This document shows, in pieces, positions 8,889 through 17,108 of a stretch of 55,899 nt of DNA. Every line of letters starts with the position of its first letter. Position 1 is the first letter of the stretch. The notes beneath the pieces were generated by a model. The model searched no databases. It was not told the DNA's origin and saw nothing but the letters and a program-made list of their open reading frames with translations. The stretch spans positions 1-55,899 of the forward strand of contig JAGAWN010000176.1 of assembly GCA_017941355.1 (NCBI GenBank), read 5' to 3'. A program made the translations under genes and the position numbers. The stretch comes from Ruminiclostridium sp. GTDB lineage: Bacteria > Bacillota > Clostridia > Oscillospirales > Ruminococcaceae.

Positions 8889-9200
8889 ATGACAAGTCTT
8901 ACAATTCAGAAAAGTCTGGAGAACGATACATATACCATTACTGTATCGGGTCGCCTTGACACCTCAAATTCCGTACAGTTCGACAACGAATCGCGTCCAT
9001 GCACCAAGGACGCTAAGAAGATGATACTCGACTTTGAACACCTTGAGTACATTTCCTCCTCCGGTCTCCGCGTAATCCTCAGACTTCACAAGATAATGTC
9101 CGAAAAGGGCGGAGAGCTTGTTGTCAGAAAGCCCACCCGCATGGTAACAGAAGTGCTTGATGTGACCGGCTTCGGCGAAGTTCTTAATATTGAGAAGTAA
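8889..9200 (+). CDS. STAS-domain anti-sigma factor antagonist-like protein
   Basis: This 103-residue protein is a single STAS domain like SpoIIAA or RsbV. It shows the beta-start LENDTYTITVSGRLDTSNS, the Asp-containing strand MILDFEHLEYISSSGLRVI and the helix that follows. The serine in the SSSGLR loop is the canonical site phosphorylated by RsbW-type kinases. AAAGGAG lies about 12 bases upstream. It sits 59 bases after the HATPase-like gene and 24 bases before the ABC ATPase gene on the same strand, so the proteins are probably co-expressed. The partner of this STAS domain is inferred from position only. Confidence 0.88.
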   Translation: MTSLTIQKSLENDTYTITVSGRLDTSNSVQFDNESRPCTKDAKKMILDFEHLEYISSSGLRVILRLHKIMSEKGGELVVRKPTRMVTEVLDVTGFGEVLNIEK

Positions 9201-9224
9201 CCGCCGCTATAGTTGTTGGTGTAT

Positions 9225-10568
9225 ATGAACGTAAATATAGGAATAGCTGATATTATCAATGTCTCATTTAATCTGCTGACATACATTGTCGGCGTGATCG
9301 GAATGTGGAATATCTTTCTGAAGTTCGGCTCAAAGGGATATTACGCGCTGATCCCCATAGCAAACATTTACAGGATCAGCGAATATGCGGGCAGGGAAAA
9401 AGACGGACGGTTCCTTATGCTGTTCGACTTTTCAGTGAAAATCGTAAGCATTGTTTTCGCGGTTATTGACGAGAACTCCACGGAATACAATATTCTCGTA
9501 ATGCTGCTGATCCTGCTGACAATCTGCGATCTGCTGTATTCAGTCCGTGTATATATCGGTATCTGCAAGGCTTTTGAAAAATCTAAACTGTGGATAATCC
9601 TGTGGCTGACCGCAGACTGGATCTGCTTCTTTATTTTCGGTGTATTCAAAAGCTTCCGCCCCTCAGAGGAATACCGCGATGTGCTGAAAAAAGCGGAAGC
9701 TGCCGAGCTGAGTGGGATCGTGGTACCCGGCGGCGACAGCAGACTGTCAGTCAATCTCAGACAGCGCAGTGTGAGAAGCTTTTTCAGAAAGTTCACTCTC
9801 CTGCGTGACGTGCATTTAAGCATACCGACAGGTCACATGGTTCTGCTGCTGGGCGGCTCCGGTGCGGGAAAAACCACTTTTCTCAATGCCGTAACAGGCT
9901 ACGAAAAGGCTGACGCGGATATCAGCCTCGGCAGTCTCGACATCTATAAGGATTACAAGCGCATGAAATACGATATCGGTTTCGTTCCGCAGCAGGATCT
10001 CATGCGCGATCACGATACGGTTTACCGGACTATTGCCGACGCGGCTTCGCTCCGTCTTCCCATAAGCATTTCCGGCAGGGAACGTACCGAGCGTATCAAG
10101 GCTATTCTCGATGAATTCGGACTTTACCCGCTCAAGGACAGCCTCGTTTCCAAGCTTTCCGGAGGTCAGCGCAAGCGCCTTTCCATAGCAATGGAGTACA
10201 TCTCCTACCCGACGCTGTTCATTCTCGACGAGCCGGATTCCGGACTTGACGGAGTTGTCGCAAGAGGTCTGTTTGAAAAGCTCCGCTCTATCGCCGATAC
10301 CAACAAGATAGTAATGGTGATAACACACACTCCCGACAGAGTAATAGACCTGTTCGACGATGTGATCGTTCTTGCAAAGGACGCCGAGCGCACCGGCCGT
10401 CTCGCCTACTACGGACCTGCCGCTGAAGCCGCATCGTTCTTCGGCAAGAACTCGATGGAGGAGATCCTTCTGTCCATCAACCAGGTCGATGAGGGCGGAG
10501 AAGGCAGAGCAGACGAGTTTGTCAGAAAATATACGAACCTTGTAAAAACCGCGGGAGGTGAGGCATAA
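9225..10568 (+). CDS. ABC transporter ATPase (ABCG-like) with N-terminal membrane domain
   Basis: This protein has about 447 residues. Residues 1-145 contain about four hydrophobic helices (ADIINVSFNLLTYIVGVIGM, then YNILVMLLILLTICDLL and WIILWLTADWICFFIFGVF), resembling the DUF5684/signal-peptidase-like membrane modules. The ATPase follows: Walker A GGSGAGKTTF, signature LSGGQRKRLSIAMEY, Walker B LFILDEPDSGLD and a switch His in VITHTPD. The order and signature are like the ABCG/ABC-2 export family. The start is uncertain because ATG 9225 and TTG 9213 both lack a strong ribosome-binding site. The stop overlaps the permease ATG by one base. The substrate is unknown. Confidence 0.85.
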   Translation: MNVNIGIADIINVSFNLLTYIVGVIGMWNIFLKFGSKGYYALIPIANIYRISEYAGREKDGRFLMLFDFSVKIVSIVFAVIDENSTEYNILVMLLILLTICDLLYSVRVYIGICKAFEKSKLWIILWLTADWICFFIFGVFKSFRPSEEYRDVLKKAEAAELSGIVVPGGDSRLSVNLRQRSVRSFFRKFTLLRDVHLSIPTGHMVLLLGGSGAGKTTFLNAVTGYEKADADISLGSLDIYKDYKRMKYDIGFVPQQDLMRDHDTVYRTIADAASLRLPISISGRERTERIKAILDEFGLYPLKDSLVSKLSGGQRKRLSIAMEYISYPTLFILDEPDSGLDGVVARGLFEKLRSIADTNKIVMVITHTPDRVIDLFDDVIVLAKDAERTGRLAYYGPAAEAASFFGKNSMEEILLSINQVDEGGEGRADEFVRKYTNLVKTAGGEA

Positions 10569-11515
10569 TGAACAAAATGCACACCGGACGCTTTGCGCAG
10601 ACATTTATATATGTAGGAAAGCTTTTCAGAATGTTCATTTACCGGAACGACTGGAAAGTGCTTCCCATGGCGGCGATAATAGCAGGTCTTGTTTCATACG
10701 TCGTTGCCGGCAACCTTTTCCGCACAATGGAGGGAACGCTCCGCGGGACATTCGCCCTCTCCTGCATCTGTATCTGGAACGGCTTCTTCAACTCTATCCA
10801 GTCAGTCTGCCGTGAAAGACCTATCATCAAGCGAGAACACCGCTCCGGACTTCACATATCGTCATACATCATGGCCCACATGATATATCAGGGCTTCCTG
10901 TGCATCTGCCAGACAGTGATAACGATGATAGTTCTAAACTATGCAAAAGCGGCGTTTCCGACAAACAGCTTCATTACGTCGTCCGCTCTGTTCGATATCG
11001 GAATAACTATGTTCCTCACCACCTATGCCGCGGATATGCTTGCGCTGTTCGTATCGTCTATCGTAAGAAACACGACTACCGCAATGACGGTAATGCCGTT
11101 CCTGATGATATTCCAGCTCATTTTCTCCGGCGGATTCTTCCAGCTTCAGGGCGCGGCGCTGGCGGTAACGGATTTCACTATCTCCAAATGGGGACTCAGC
11201 GCTCTCTGCGCGGAGGGAAACTACAACGATCTGCCGAACGGCGCGATACTCACAGCCATGAGCGCGATGGATACCAATAAGCTGACCGACGAGGGAGTCC
11301 CTGCCGATGTCTCGATCGCGCTGGACAAACTTGTAAAGGATCCGGAAATCCGCGAAGCATTCATGAAGAAATGCGGCGAGCTGAGCTACAACGGGAAATT
11401 TGAATCCTCTGAGGAAAACATATTGTTCTGTTGGTTCAATCTTATCTTATCCACTGTGGTATTCGCGTGTCTGTCTGTCATTTCACTGGAGTTTATAGAC
11501 AGAGACAGGCGTTAG
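10568..11515 (+). CDS. ABC-2 type permease
   Basis: This 315-residue membrane protein has about six hydrophobic segments and a polar extracytoplasmic stretch of some 90 residues before the last helix. That layout is characteristic of ABC-2 permeases that pair with ABCG-like ATPases. A cytoplasmic N-terminal segment (residues 1-33) is followed by the first helix, MAAIIAGLVSYVVAGNLF. The central SSALFDIGITMFLTTYAADMLALFVSS and MPFLMIFQLIFSGGFF segments match the conserved central helices of the family. The gene is translationally coupled to the ATPase (TAATG), which argues for a two-subunit exporter. The exported substrate cannot be inferred. Confidence 0.85.
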   Translation: MNKMHTGRFAQTFIYVGKLFRMFIYRNDWKVLPMAAIIAGLVSYVVAGNLFRTMEGTLRGTFALSCICIWNGFFNSIQSVCRERPIIKREHRSGLHISSYIMAHMIYQGFLCICQTVITMIVLNYAKAAFPTNSFITSSALFDIGITMFLTTYAADMLALFVSSIVRNTTTAMTVMPFLMIFQLIFSGGFFQLQGAALAVTDFTISKWGLSALCAEGNYNDLPNGAILTAMSAMDTNKLTDEGVPADVSIALDKLVKDPEIREAFMKKCGELSYNGKFESSEENILFCWFNLILSTVVFACLSVISLEFIDRDRR

Positions 11516-11613
11516 GGAACCGCTGATCAATCCGACATCAGGAATCTCAATGTTGATATTATATGTCTTTCACAGTGCCGATTTTTTGGTAAATGGATTC
11601 AATCAGTGGTTTC
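11516..11613. mobile_element. Putative MITE-like element with 18-19-bp inverted repeats
   Basis: The 175 bases between the permease stop and the GGDEF gene begin with GGAACCGCTGATCAATCC (11516-11533). They continue to GGATTCAATCAGTGGTTTC (11595-11613), which is nearly the reverse complement of the left end. The element is 98 bases long and encodes nothing. The termini resemble IS5-type end sequences. No clear target duplication was seen, so a simple regulatory hairpin is an alternative. Confidence 0.45.
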
Positions 11614-11690
11614 TTAGCCCGGAGCGTTATGAACCCCGCAGACAGGTCTGTGTCTTGTCAGATCAGACAACAATGAAAGGATTCTGTTAA

Positions 11691-12878
11691 ATGAACATCA
11701 AAGACGTTCTTTACAAGCTATGGGAGCAAAAGGAACACAATACAATAATAACCGACGAACAGGGCAATATGATCTATGCCAGCGAAAATGCGCAGTGTCC
11801 GCCGGAAGCGGTTCTTGAAAAGATCCGTTCCTCCTCAGAGGACGTCGATGAAACGGAATTCTATATAAAACAGACCGAACTGTTCATCAATGTGAAGAAA
11901 ACGGAGATCGAACAGGACGGCAGCAAGTGTCTCTGCTACACATACGACGATATAAGCGAATATACAGCCCTCGTCAAAGAGGTAGCGGCATATATCAAGA
12001 GCATCTCCGATATGTCGAAGTTCCAGACCAGCATAATGAACTGGCTGATAATGCCGTATGATGCTTTCCTGCCGGGACTCGCGGATTTCTGCGGTGTCGA
12101 TGAGGTGTTCATGTTCAGCTCCGAAGGCGATAAGGTGGTCAAAAGCCTTTACAAAGGCACGATGCAGCACATCACCATGACAGATCCCGAGGAGTATGAC
12201 AGATATCTTTCGGCAAAGCGCGGCGATAAGATCGACGGCTTCGGCTGCATCGTGGATCTGAATATCCGGAACCGTCACTGCACGGTATTTGTAAAGCTCA
12301 ACGGCACAGTCAAGAAAAACAATTTCATGGCTGTCTCCGTTCACAATACGATAAGCCTGTTTATCGAGAACAGCATACTGCGTGAAGAGATAGTGTATGA
12401 GAGCGAGCATGACAAGCTCACGGGGCTGTACAACAAGGGCAAGTACATGGAGCTGAAAGAGAAGAATTTCGGCAATCCCCGCTCGATCACGATATACAAC
12501 TTCGATGTGAACAATCTCAAATACATAAACGACAACTTCGGACATGAAATGGGAGATGCGCTTATCACCAAAGCAGCCGCGAGCATAGCTGCGGTAGTCT
12601 CCGACAACGTGCTGGGATTCCGCATGGGCGGAGACGAGTACGTCATGGTAGCGCTGGATCTCACCGAAGAAGAATCGGAAAATGTACGCCTGCAGTGGCA
12701 GGAAGCGCTTGCCGGACTTAACCGCGCCGATGACGGCATTTTCTGCGCAATGGCGTGCGGTATGGCTTACGGCACGGGAAACTATGAATATGAAGCGCTG
12801 TACGCAAAAGCAGACGAGCTTATGTATGTCAACAAGAAAAAGCTGAAGTCAGAAAATATCAGTTCTCATCTTAAATGA
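11691..12878 (+). CDS. Cytosolic GGDEF diguanylate cyclase
   Basis: This 395-residue protein has no membrane segment. Residues 1-90 look PAS-like (NTIITDEQGNMIYASENA), residues about 95-230 are GAF-like, and the last 170 residues are a GGDEF domain with HDKLTGLYNKGKY, DVNNLKYINDNFGHEMGD and the active-site motif GGDEY. The canonical RxxD inhibitory site five residues before the motif is absent, so product inhibition is not expected. It likely makes cyclic di-GMP from two GTP. AAAGGATTCTG lies before the ATG. It is separated from the ABC exporter by the repeat element, so it may be independently transcribed, and a terminator follows. Confidence 0.88.
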   Translation: MNIKDVLYKLWEQKEHNTIITDEQGNMIYASENAQCPPEAVLEKIRSSSEDVDETEFYIKQTELFINVKKTEIEQDGSKCLCYTYDDISEYTALVKEVAAYIKSISDMSKFQTSIMNWLIMPYDAFLPGLADFCGVDEVFMFSSEGDKVVKSLYKGTMQHITMTDPEEYDRYLSAKRGDKIDGFGCIVDLNIRNRHCTVFVKLNGTVKKNNFMAVSVHNTISLFIENSILREEIVYESEHDKLTGLYNKGKYMELKEKNFGNPRSITIYNFDVNNLKYINDNFGHEMGDALITKAAASIAAVVSDNVLGFRMGGDEYVMVALDLTEEESENVRLQWQEALAGLNRADDGIFCAMACGMAYGTGNYEYEALYAKADELMYVNKKKLKSENISSHLK

Positions 12879-12914
12879 TCCCGAATACCGGTTTTCAATG
12901 TAATACTGCAAAAA

Positions 12915-12953
12915 ACCGCAGACTCACCGTAAATGAGTCTGCGGTCTTTTTTT
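12915..12953 (+). terminator. Rho-independent terminator after the GGDEF gene
   Basis: A 12-bp perfect stem (12915-12926 with 12934-12945) has a 7-base loop and is followed by a run of seven T residues. It separates the GGDEF gene from the sporulation-type dpa promoter downstream. Confidence 0.92.
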
Positions 12954-12986
12954 CTGACATTCGGTTTCAGACACAAAACTTCCCTC

Positions 12987-13014
12987 ACATTTTTCCGGCA
13001 GAAATCATATTATA
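12987..13014 (+). promoter_or_regulatory. SigmaK-like promoter for dpaAB
   Basis: AC at 12987-12988, a 17-base spacer, and CATATTATA at 13006-13014 match the sigmaK consensus (AC, N16-17, CATANNNTA). The element ends 37 bases before the dpaA start. In Bacillus subtilis spoVFAB is expressed from sigmaK in the mother cell, so this agrees with family knowledge. The assignment is from consensus only. Confidence 0.7.
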
Positions 13015-13051
13015 TTTCAGCGGAAGTTTTCCGCTGAACGGAGGAAGAAGC

Positions 13052-13918
13052 ATGACTGATGACAACACGAAAATAGTATTTATTGGCGGAGACAAACGCA
13101 TGATATACGCGGCAAAGCGGCTGGCGGACGACTGCGAATGTGCAGCTGCGGGATTCGAGCTTATCGGTGACGAGCTGCGCGGCGGACTGAAAACCTACAG
13201 CGGCGGCAGATATGATATAGCCGTGCTGCCGGTATTCGCCGGCGGAACGAAAGAAATACGCTGTCCGTTCGCGAACAGGGCTTACGATATATGTATCCTG
13301 CCCCGGCTGCTTAAAGGCGGTGGGATAGTGTTCGCGGGGAATGTGTTCCCCGAACTCACCGCCCTTTGCGACAACAGCGGCTTCACGCTGTACGACTACC
13401 TGACCAGAGAGGAACTTGCTATACGCAACGCCCGGCTTACCGCCGAGGGAGCCGTTATGACCGCGATCAGCGAAACCGAAAGCTCTGTCCACGGCTCTGA
13501 AATGCTTGTCATAGGTTTCGGCAGGATAGGAAAGCTGTGCGCCGGGTATTTCGCCGCGCTTGGTGCCGATGTGACAGTCGCGGCGCGCAGGCTGAGCGAC
13601 CGCGTCTGGGCAGAGTCATACGGTTACGGCACTGTCGATATCACCGACAGCGGCGCCTTTGACACAGTACTCGCAAAATCAGATATCATAGTCAATACCG
13701 CGCCCGCAAAGGTACTTGCCGGTGAGAGCGCGGCAGCAGTACGAAGCTGTACTCTGCTTATCGAGCTTGCTTCGGTGCCGTGTACCGACGGACAGCCGGG
13801 ATTCCGGATCGTGAACGCGGGCGGACTTCCCGGAAAGACAGCGCCTGCCGCCGCGGGAGCAATAATTGCAGATACCATAAAAAATATACTTACCGAAAGG
13901 AGCAACCAAAATGAATGA
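13052..13918 (+). CDS. dpaA: Dipicolinate synthase subunit A
   Basis: This 288-residue protein is the SpoVFA/DpaA subunit. With DpaB it converts the dihydrodipicolinate-pathway intermediate to dipicolinic acid, which is loaded into the spore core. The N-terminal part contains IVFIGGDKRMIYAAKRL. The C-terminal half is a Rossmann NAD(P)-binding domain with LVIGFGRIGKLCAGYFAALGA. Related family members end with an NAxGLPGKxAPxxAG segment, seen here at the C-terminus. The start at 13052 is preceded by GGAGGAAG and is preferred to an upstream in-frame extension. The last 8 bases overlap dpaB, so the two subunits are co-translated. Confidence 0.93.
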   Translation: MTDDNTKIVFIGGDKRMIYAAKRLADDCECAAAGFELIGDELRGGLKTYSGGRYDIAVLPVFAGGTKEIRCPFANRAYDICILPRLLKGGGIVFAGNVFPELTALCDNSGFTLYDYLTREELAIRNARLTAEGAVMTAISETESSVHGSEMLVIGFGRIGKLCAGYFAALGADVTVAARRLSDRVWAESYGYGTVDITDSGAFDTVLAKSDIIVNTAPAKVLAGESAAAVRSCTLLIELASVPCTDGQPGFRIVNAGGLPGKTAPAAAGAIIADTIKNILTERSNQNE

Positions 13919-14498
13919 GCTTAAAGGCGTGAGAGTGGGATTTGCCATGTGCGGCTCATTCTGCACGTTCTCACAATGCTTTGACGCGCTTGAACGGCTG
14001 ATCGGACTCGGCTGTGAAACCATACCGATAATGTCAGTGAACGCATTTACTACCGACACCCGCTTCGGCAGCGCGTCCGCACATTCCGCCCGGCTTGAAA
14101 AGCTCTGCGGACATGAGGTGATACACACCATTGCGGACGCGGAGCCGATAGGACCCAAAAATATGACGGATATCATGCTTGTTGCGAACTGCACGGGCAA
14201 CACTCTTGCGAAGCTTGCCGCGAGTATAACCGATACTCCTGTCACTATGGCAGTCAAGAGCCACCTGCGCGGCAGCAAGCCTGTCGTACTGAACATAGCG
14301 ACCAATGACGCGCTTGCGGGTTCCGCAAAGAATATATTCTCGCTGATGAACTATAAGAATTACTACTTCGTGCCGATAGCGCAGGACGATCCCGAAAAGA
14401 AGCCGTTTTCGCTCATGGGCGATTTCCGGCGGATACCGGAAGCGCTCATTTCGGCAATGGACAGAGTGCAGCTGCAGCCCGTCTTTGAGCGGCTGTAG
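13911..14498 (+). CDS. dpaB: Dipicolinate synthase subunit B
   Basis: This 195-residue flavoprotein-like subunit pairs with DpaA in dipicolinate synthesis in the mother cell. It has the flavin-dependent decarboxylase-like start VRVGFAMCGSFCTFSQC and the segment MLVANCTGNTLAKLAASITDTPVTMAVKSHL, where family members carry the conserved TGNTxAKLA motif. The length is close to B. subtilis SpoVFB (about 200 residues). AAAGGAGCAACC precedes the ATG, which lies inside the dpaA tail. A terminator follows at 14519. The pair shows that this lineage makes, or recently made, endospores. Confidence 0.93.
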   Translation: MNELKGVRVGFAMCGSFCTFSQCFDALERLIGLGCETIPIMSVNAFTTDTRFGSASAHSARLEKLCGHEVIHTIADAEPIGPKNMTDIMLVANCTGNTLAKLAASITDTPVTMAVKSHLRGSKPVVLNIATNDALAGSAKNIFSLMNYKNYYFVPIAQDDPEKKPFSLMGDFRRIPEALISAMDRVQLQPVFERL

Positions 14499-14518
14499 GA
14501 TCAGGACAGGATAAAAAC

Positions 14519-14560
14519 ACACCCGCACGGTGTCTGAACTCGGTGCGGGTGTTATTGTTA
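14519..14560 (+). terminator. Rho-independent terminator after dpaB
   Basis: A 10-bp stem (14519-14528 with 14543-14552), loop included, is followed by a T-rich stretch (TATTGTTATGTTG). It lies between the convergent dpaB and SseB-like genes. Confidence 0.75.
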
Positions 14561-14578
14561 TGTTGCTTCGTGATCCGC

Positions 14579-15472
14579 TCATTCCTTGGTGTAGAACGGT
14601 GAATCCACTTTCTTTGCGCCCTCTCCGAAAGGTGAATTAACGGGAGCAGCCATTATCGGGTACTTGGTAAGGAACAGCTTTGCGGACTCGCAGACCGAAT
14701 CTCCGATATCACGGCAAGTCTCACTGTCGGCATCAATGTCCAGTGTGAACAGGTAGTATTCCTGATCTCCCTGCTTGAGCATACAGAAGTATGCAGTCTT
14801 TACCTCCGGGATCTTAGCAAGCTTCTTGCGGAAAGCACCGTAAACCGCGTCGGGGATATTCTGCGGCTTGCCGAACATAAGCTTTACCTGCTGTGTACCG
14901 CCGGATTCACGGCGGGCTTTCTCACGCTCCGCAACAGCTTTCATTGCATCTATAAGGCTTGCGATCGCGTCCTGTGAGAAGATGATGTTCTGATCCATGG
15001 GATTGATAACAAAGCCGCTGATTATATCCGCTTTCTGCTGTGCAAGCTGCGCTATCTGCGGGAAAACAACAACGATGGTATTAATCTTGGGGCTTTTGCT
15101 CCATTTCATAAACTGCTTGATATCCGTGAAAACTGTAAAATACTGCTCACCCTTTGCGTTCTGGATAAGCTTGAAATTGAACTTTGAATCTTTCGGGATA
15201 GCTACCTTTCCTGTACCCTGGAGCAGCTTTCCGTCGCCGTCAAGCACTTCTACGGGGGCAAAGAACTTCGCCTGCAGGACATTTTCGATCAGTGCTGTCT
15301 GTGTTTCCTTGTTTTCATCTTTCTTGAGAGCTTCCATAGCCGCAACAAGCTTATCGTTGCCGAGATCGGGGAACACCTCATCGGGGCTGAACCGTCTGTT
15401 GCTTTCGGGAGCTATCGGGTTATTCTCTCCGCCTTCTGCGGGACCGGGGAATTTTATATGATTATCAGCCAT
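14579..15472 (-). CDS. SseB-family protein
   Basis: This 297-residue soluble protein has the two-part SseB layout. The N-terminal part (LVAAMEALKKD, LLQAKFFAPVEVL, FTVFTDIKQFMKW, VINPMDQNIIFS) matches the SseB N-terminal domain. The C-terminal part (VKLMFGKPQNIPDAVYGAFRKKLAKI, TAYFCMLKQGDQEYYLFTLDID) matches the SseB_C domain. SseB was named for enhanced serine sensitivity in E. coli; its molecular role is unsettled. Start 15472 is used because GAAAGGAAA precedes it, and an extension to 15532 lacks such a site. A consensus promoter lies 32-60 bases upstream. The gene is monocistronic and divergent from the MATE exporter gene. Confidence 0.82.
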   Translation of the reverse strand: MADNHIKFPGPAEGGENNPIAPESNRRFSPDEVFPDLGNDKLVAAMEALKKDENKETQTALIENVLQAKFFAPVEVLDGDGKLLQGTGKVAIPKDSKFNFKLIQNAKGEQYFTVFTDIKQFMKWSKSPKINTIVVVFPQIAQLAQQKADIISGFVINPMDQNIIFSQDAIASLIDAMKAVAEREKARRESGGTQQVKLMFGKPQNIPDAVYGAFRKKLAKIPEVKTAYFCMLKQGDQEYYLFTLDIDADSETCRDIGDSVCESAKLFLTKYPIMAAPVNSPFGEGAKKVDSPFYTKE

Positions 15473-15503
15473 TGTCAGTTTTCCTTTCAAAACAATTTGT
15501 ACT

Positions 15504-15532
15504 ATTATAACATATTTTTTATGATATTTCAA
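15504..15532 (-). promoter_or_regulatory. SigmaA promoter for the SseB-like gene
   Basis: On the minus strand TTGAAA (15532-15527) and TATAAT (15509-15504) are separated by 17 bases. The promoter is back to back with the MATE promoter, and the two -35 boxes are 32 bases apart. Confidence 0.82.
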
Positions 15533-15564
15533 TAGTTTTTCTCAATTTTGAAAAATATTATTTC

Positions 15565-15593
15565 TTGACAGTGTTAATACAGGGTGTTATAAT
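15565..15593 (+). promoter_or_regulatory. Consensus sigmaA promoter for the MATE exporter
   Basis: TTGACA (15565-15570) and TATAAT (15588-15593) have a 17-base spacer, a perfect consensus. It lies 42 bases before the MATE start. Confidence 0.88.
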
Positions 15594-15634
15594 TTTATTG
15601 TCTTAAAAATACAGAAAACAGACGGAGAAATGTT

Positions 15635-17017
15635 ATGGAAACAGAATCGGTAAACCCTCTCGGCAGCGAGCCTGTCGGAAAACTCATGCTGAAATTCGCT
15701 GTCCCGAGCATTATCGCAATGCTTGTGGGCGCGCTGTACAATATTGTCGATCAGCTTTTTATCGGACAAGCCGTAGGCACCAACGGAAATGCAGCCACAA
15801 ATATAGCGTTCCCGCTGACGACCATGTGCATATCGCTTGCGCTGATGTTCGGCGTAGGCGGCGCGAGCTGCTACAACCTCTCACTCGGCAGGGGGGACAA
15901 GCAGAAAGCCCCGTTTTTTGTCGGGAACTCGTTTACTATGCTTTTGGTATGCGGCGCGGTTCTGTGCGTATTCACGGAGGTACTGCTGGATCCTCTGCTT
16001 ATCTTCTTCGGCTCTCCGGCTGAGGTGCTTCCATACGCGCAGGAATATGTGCGGATAACGGCATTCGGATTCCCGTTCCTGATACTCACGACAGGCGGCG
16101 GGCATCTTCTCCGCGCGGACGGCAGCCCCGGAATGACTATGTTCTGCAGCATTATCGGAGCGGTCATAAACACGGGGCTTGACGCGCTGTTCGTTTTCGT
16201 TTTCAACTGGGGAATGTCCGGCGCCGCATGGGCTACCATAATCGGTCAGTTCATCTCGGCGTGCGTGGTGATATGGTATATTTTCTTCAGATTCCACACC
16301 ACCAGGCTGAAAGGCGAGCATTTCGTTCCTCATGGAAGGATAATAGCAAAGACTGCTTCTATCGGGCTTGCGTCTTTCATAAACCAGATCGCTATAATGG
16401 CTGTCCAGGTAACTATCAACAATCTGCTGAAATACTACGGCGGGCAGTCGGTTTACGGTGAATCCGTCCCGCTTGCCGCATCAGGGATAGTAATGAAAGT
16501 AAATCAGATAGTATTCTCATTCTCTATAGGGCTCGGACAGGGCAGCCAGCCTATCGAGAGCTTCAACTACGGAGCGCGCAGATACCCACGGGTAAAGAAA
16601 GCGCTCCTGCTCGCATCCGGAACGAGCGTGGGGATATCGCTGATAGCGTTTGTGTTCTTCCAGACCATGCCGCGTCAGATACTTTCACTCTTCGGCACAG
16701 GCAGCGAGGAATACTTCACATTCGGTGAGAACTTCTTCCGCATATTCCTTTTCCTTGTTCCGCTTGTGAGCCTGCAGCCGGTGGTTTCCACGTTCTTCAC
16801 ATCTATCGGCAAACCGATCAAAGGCGTGATCCTTTCGCTTTCAAGACAGATCCTGCTCTTTCTTCCGCTTTCCGTGATACTTCCCATGTTCTTCGGCATC
16901 GACGGCATAGTATTCGCAGGTCCTGTCAGCGATCTCATCTCGACAACACTCACCGTTATAATGGCTCTCGCAGAAATTTCATCTATGAACCGTCAGCAGG
17001 AGTCACCTCAGACCTGA
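15635..17017 (+). CDS. MATE family multidrug/Na+ efflux transporter
   Basis: This 460-residue membrane protein has twelve predicted helices in two bundles, a standard MATE size. The start LGSEPVGKLMLKFAVPSIIAMLVGALYN with DQLFIGQAVGT is typical of the MepA/DinF-like clostridial members. The mid-protein segment FINQIAIMAVQVTINNLLKYYGG and the QSIGLGQGSQPIESFNYGA-type region (FSIGLGQGSQPIESFNYGA here) open the second bundle. It probably exports drugs or metabolites by H+ or Na+ antiport; the substrate is not predictable. GGAGAAATG before the start acts as ribosome-binding site. A strong promoter is upstream, and repeats rather than genes follow. Confidence 0.9.
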   Translation: METESVNPLGSEPVGKLMLKFAVPSIIAMLVGALYNIVDQLFIGQAVGTNGNAATNIAFPLTTMCISLALMFGVGGASCYNLSLGRGDKQKAPFFVGNSFTMLLVCGAVLCVFTEVLLDPLLIFFGSPAEVLPYAQEYVRITAFGFPFLILTTGGGHLLRADGSPGMTMFCSIIGAVINTGLDALFVFVFNWGMSGAAWATIIGQFISACVVIWYIFFRFHTTRLKGEHFVPHGRIIAKTASIGLASFINQIAIMAVQVTINNLLKYYGGQSVYGESVPLAASGIVMKVNQIVFSFSIGLGQGSQPIESFNYGARRYPRVKKALLLASGTSVGISLIAFVFFQTMPRQILSLFGTGSEEYFTFGENFFRIFLFLVPLVSLQPVVSTFFTSIGKPIKGVILSLSRQILLFLPLSVILPMFFGIDGIVFAGPVSDLISTTLTVIMALAEISSMNRQQESPQT

Positions 17018-17031
17018 GCCGCAGCTCCTTA

Positions 17032-17091
17032 ACGCCCCTCGGAGTTATCCGAGGGGGCAAGTCTGTCGAAATAGGAACTTTTTCGACAGAC
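17032..17091. repeat. Two hairpins downstream of the MATE gene
   Basis: CCCCTCGGA with TCCGAGGGG (17032-17058) and GTCTGTCGAAA (17061-17071) with TTTCGACAGAC (17081-17091) form strong stems. The first may stop MATE transcription, although there is no T run. The 246-base gap to 17264 contains no gene. Confidence 0.7.
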
Positions 17092-17108
17092 GTCCTACGC
17101 GGCAGGGC

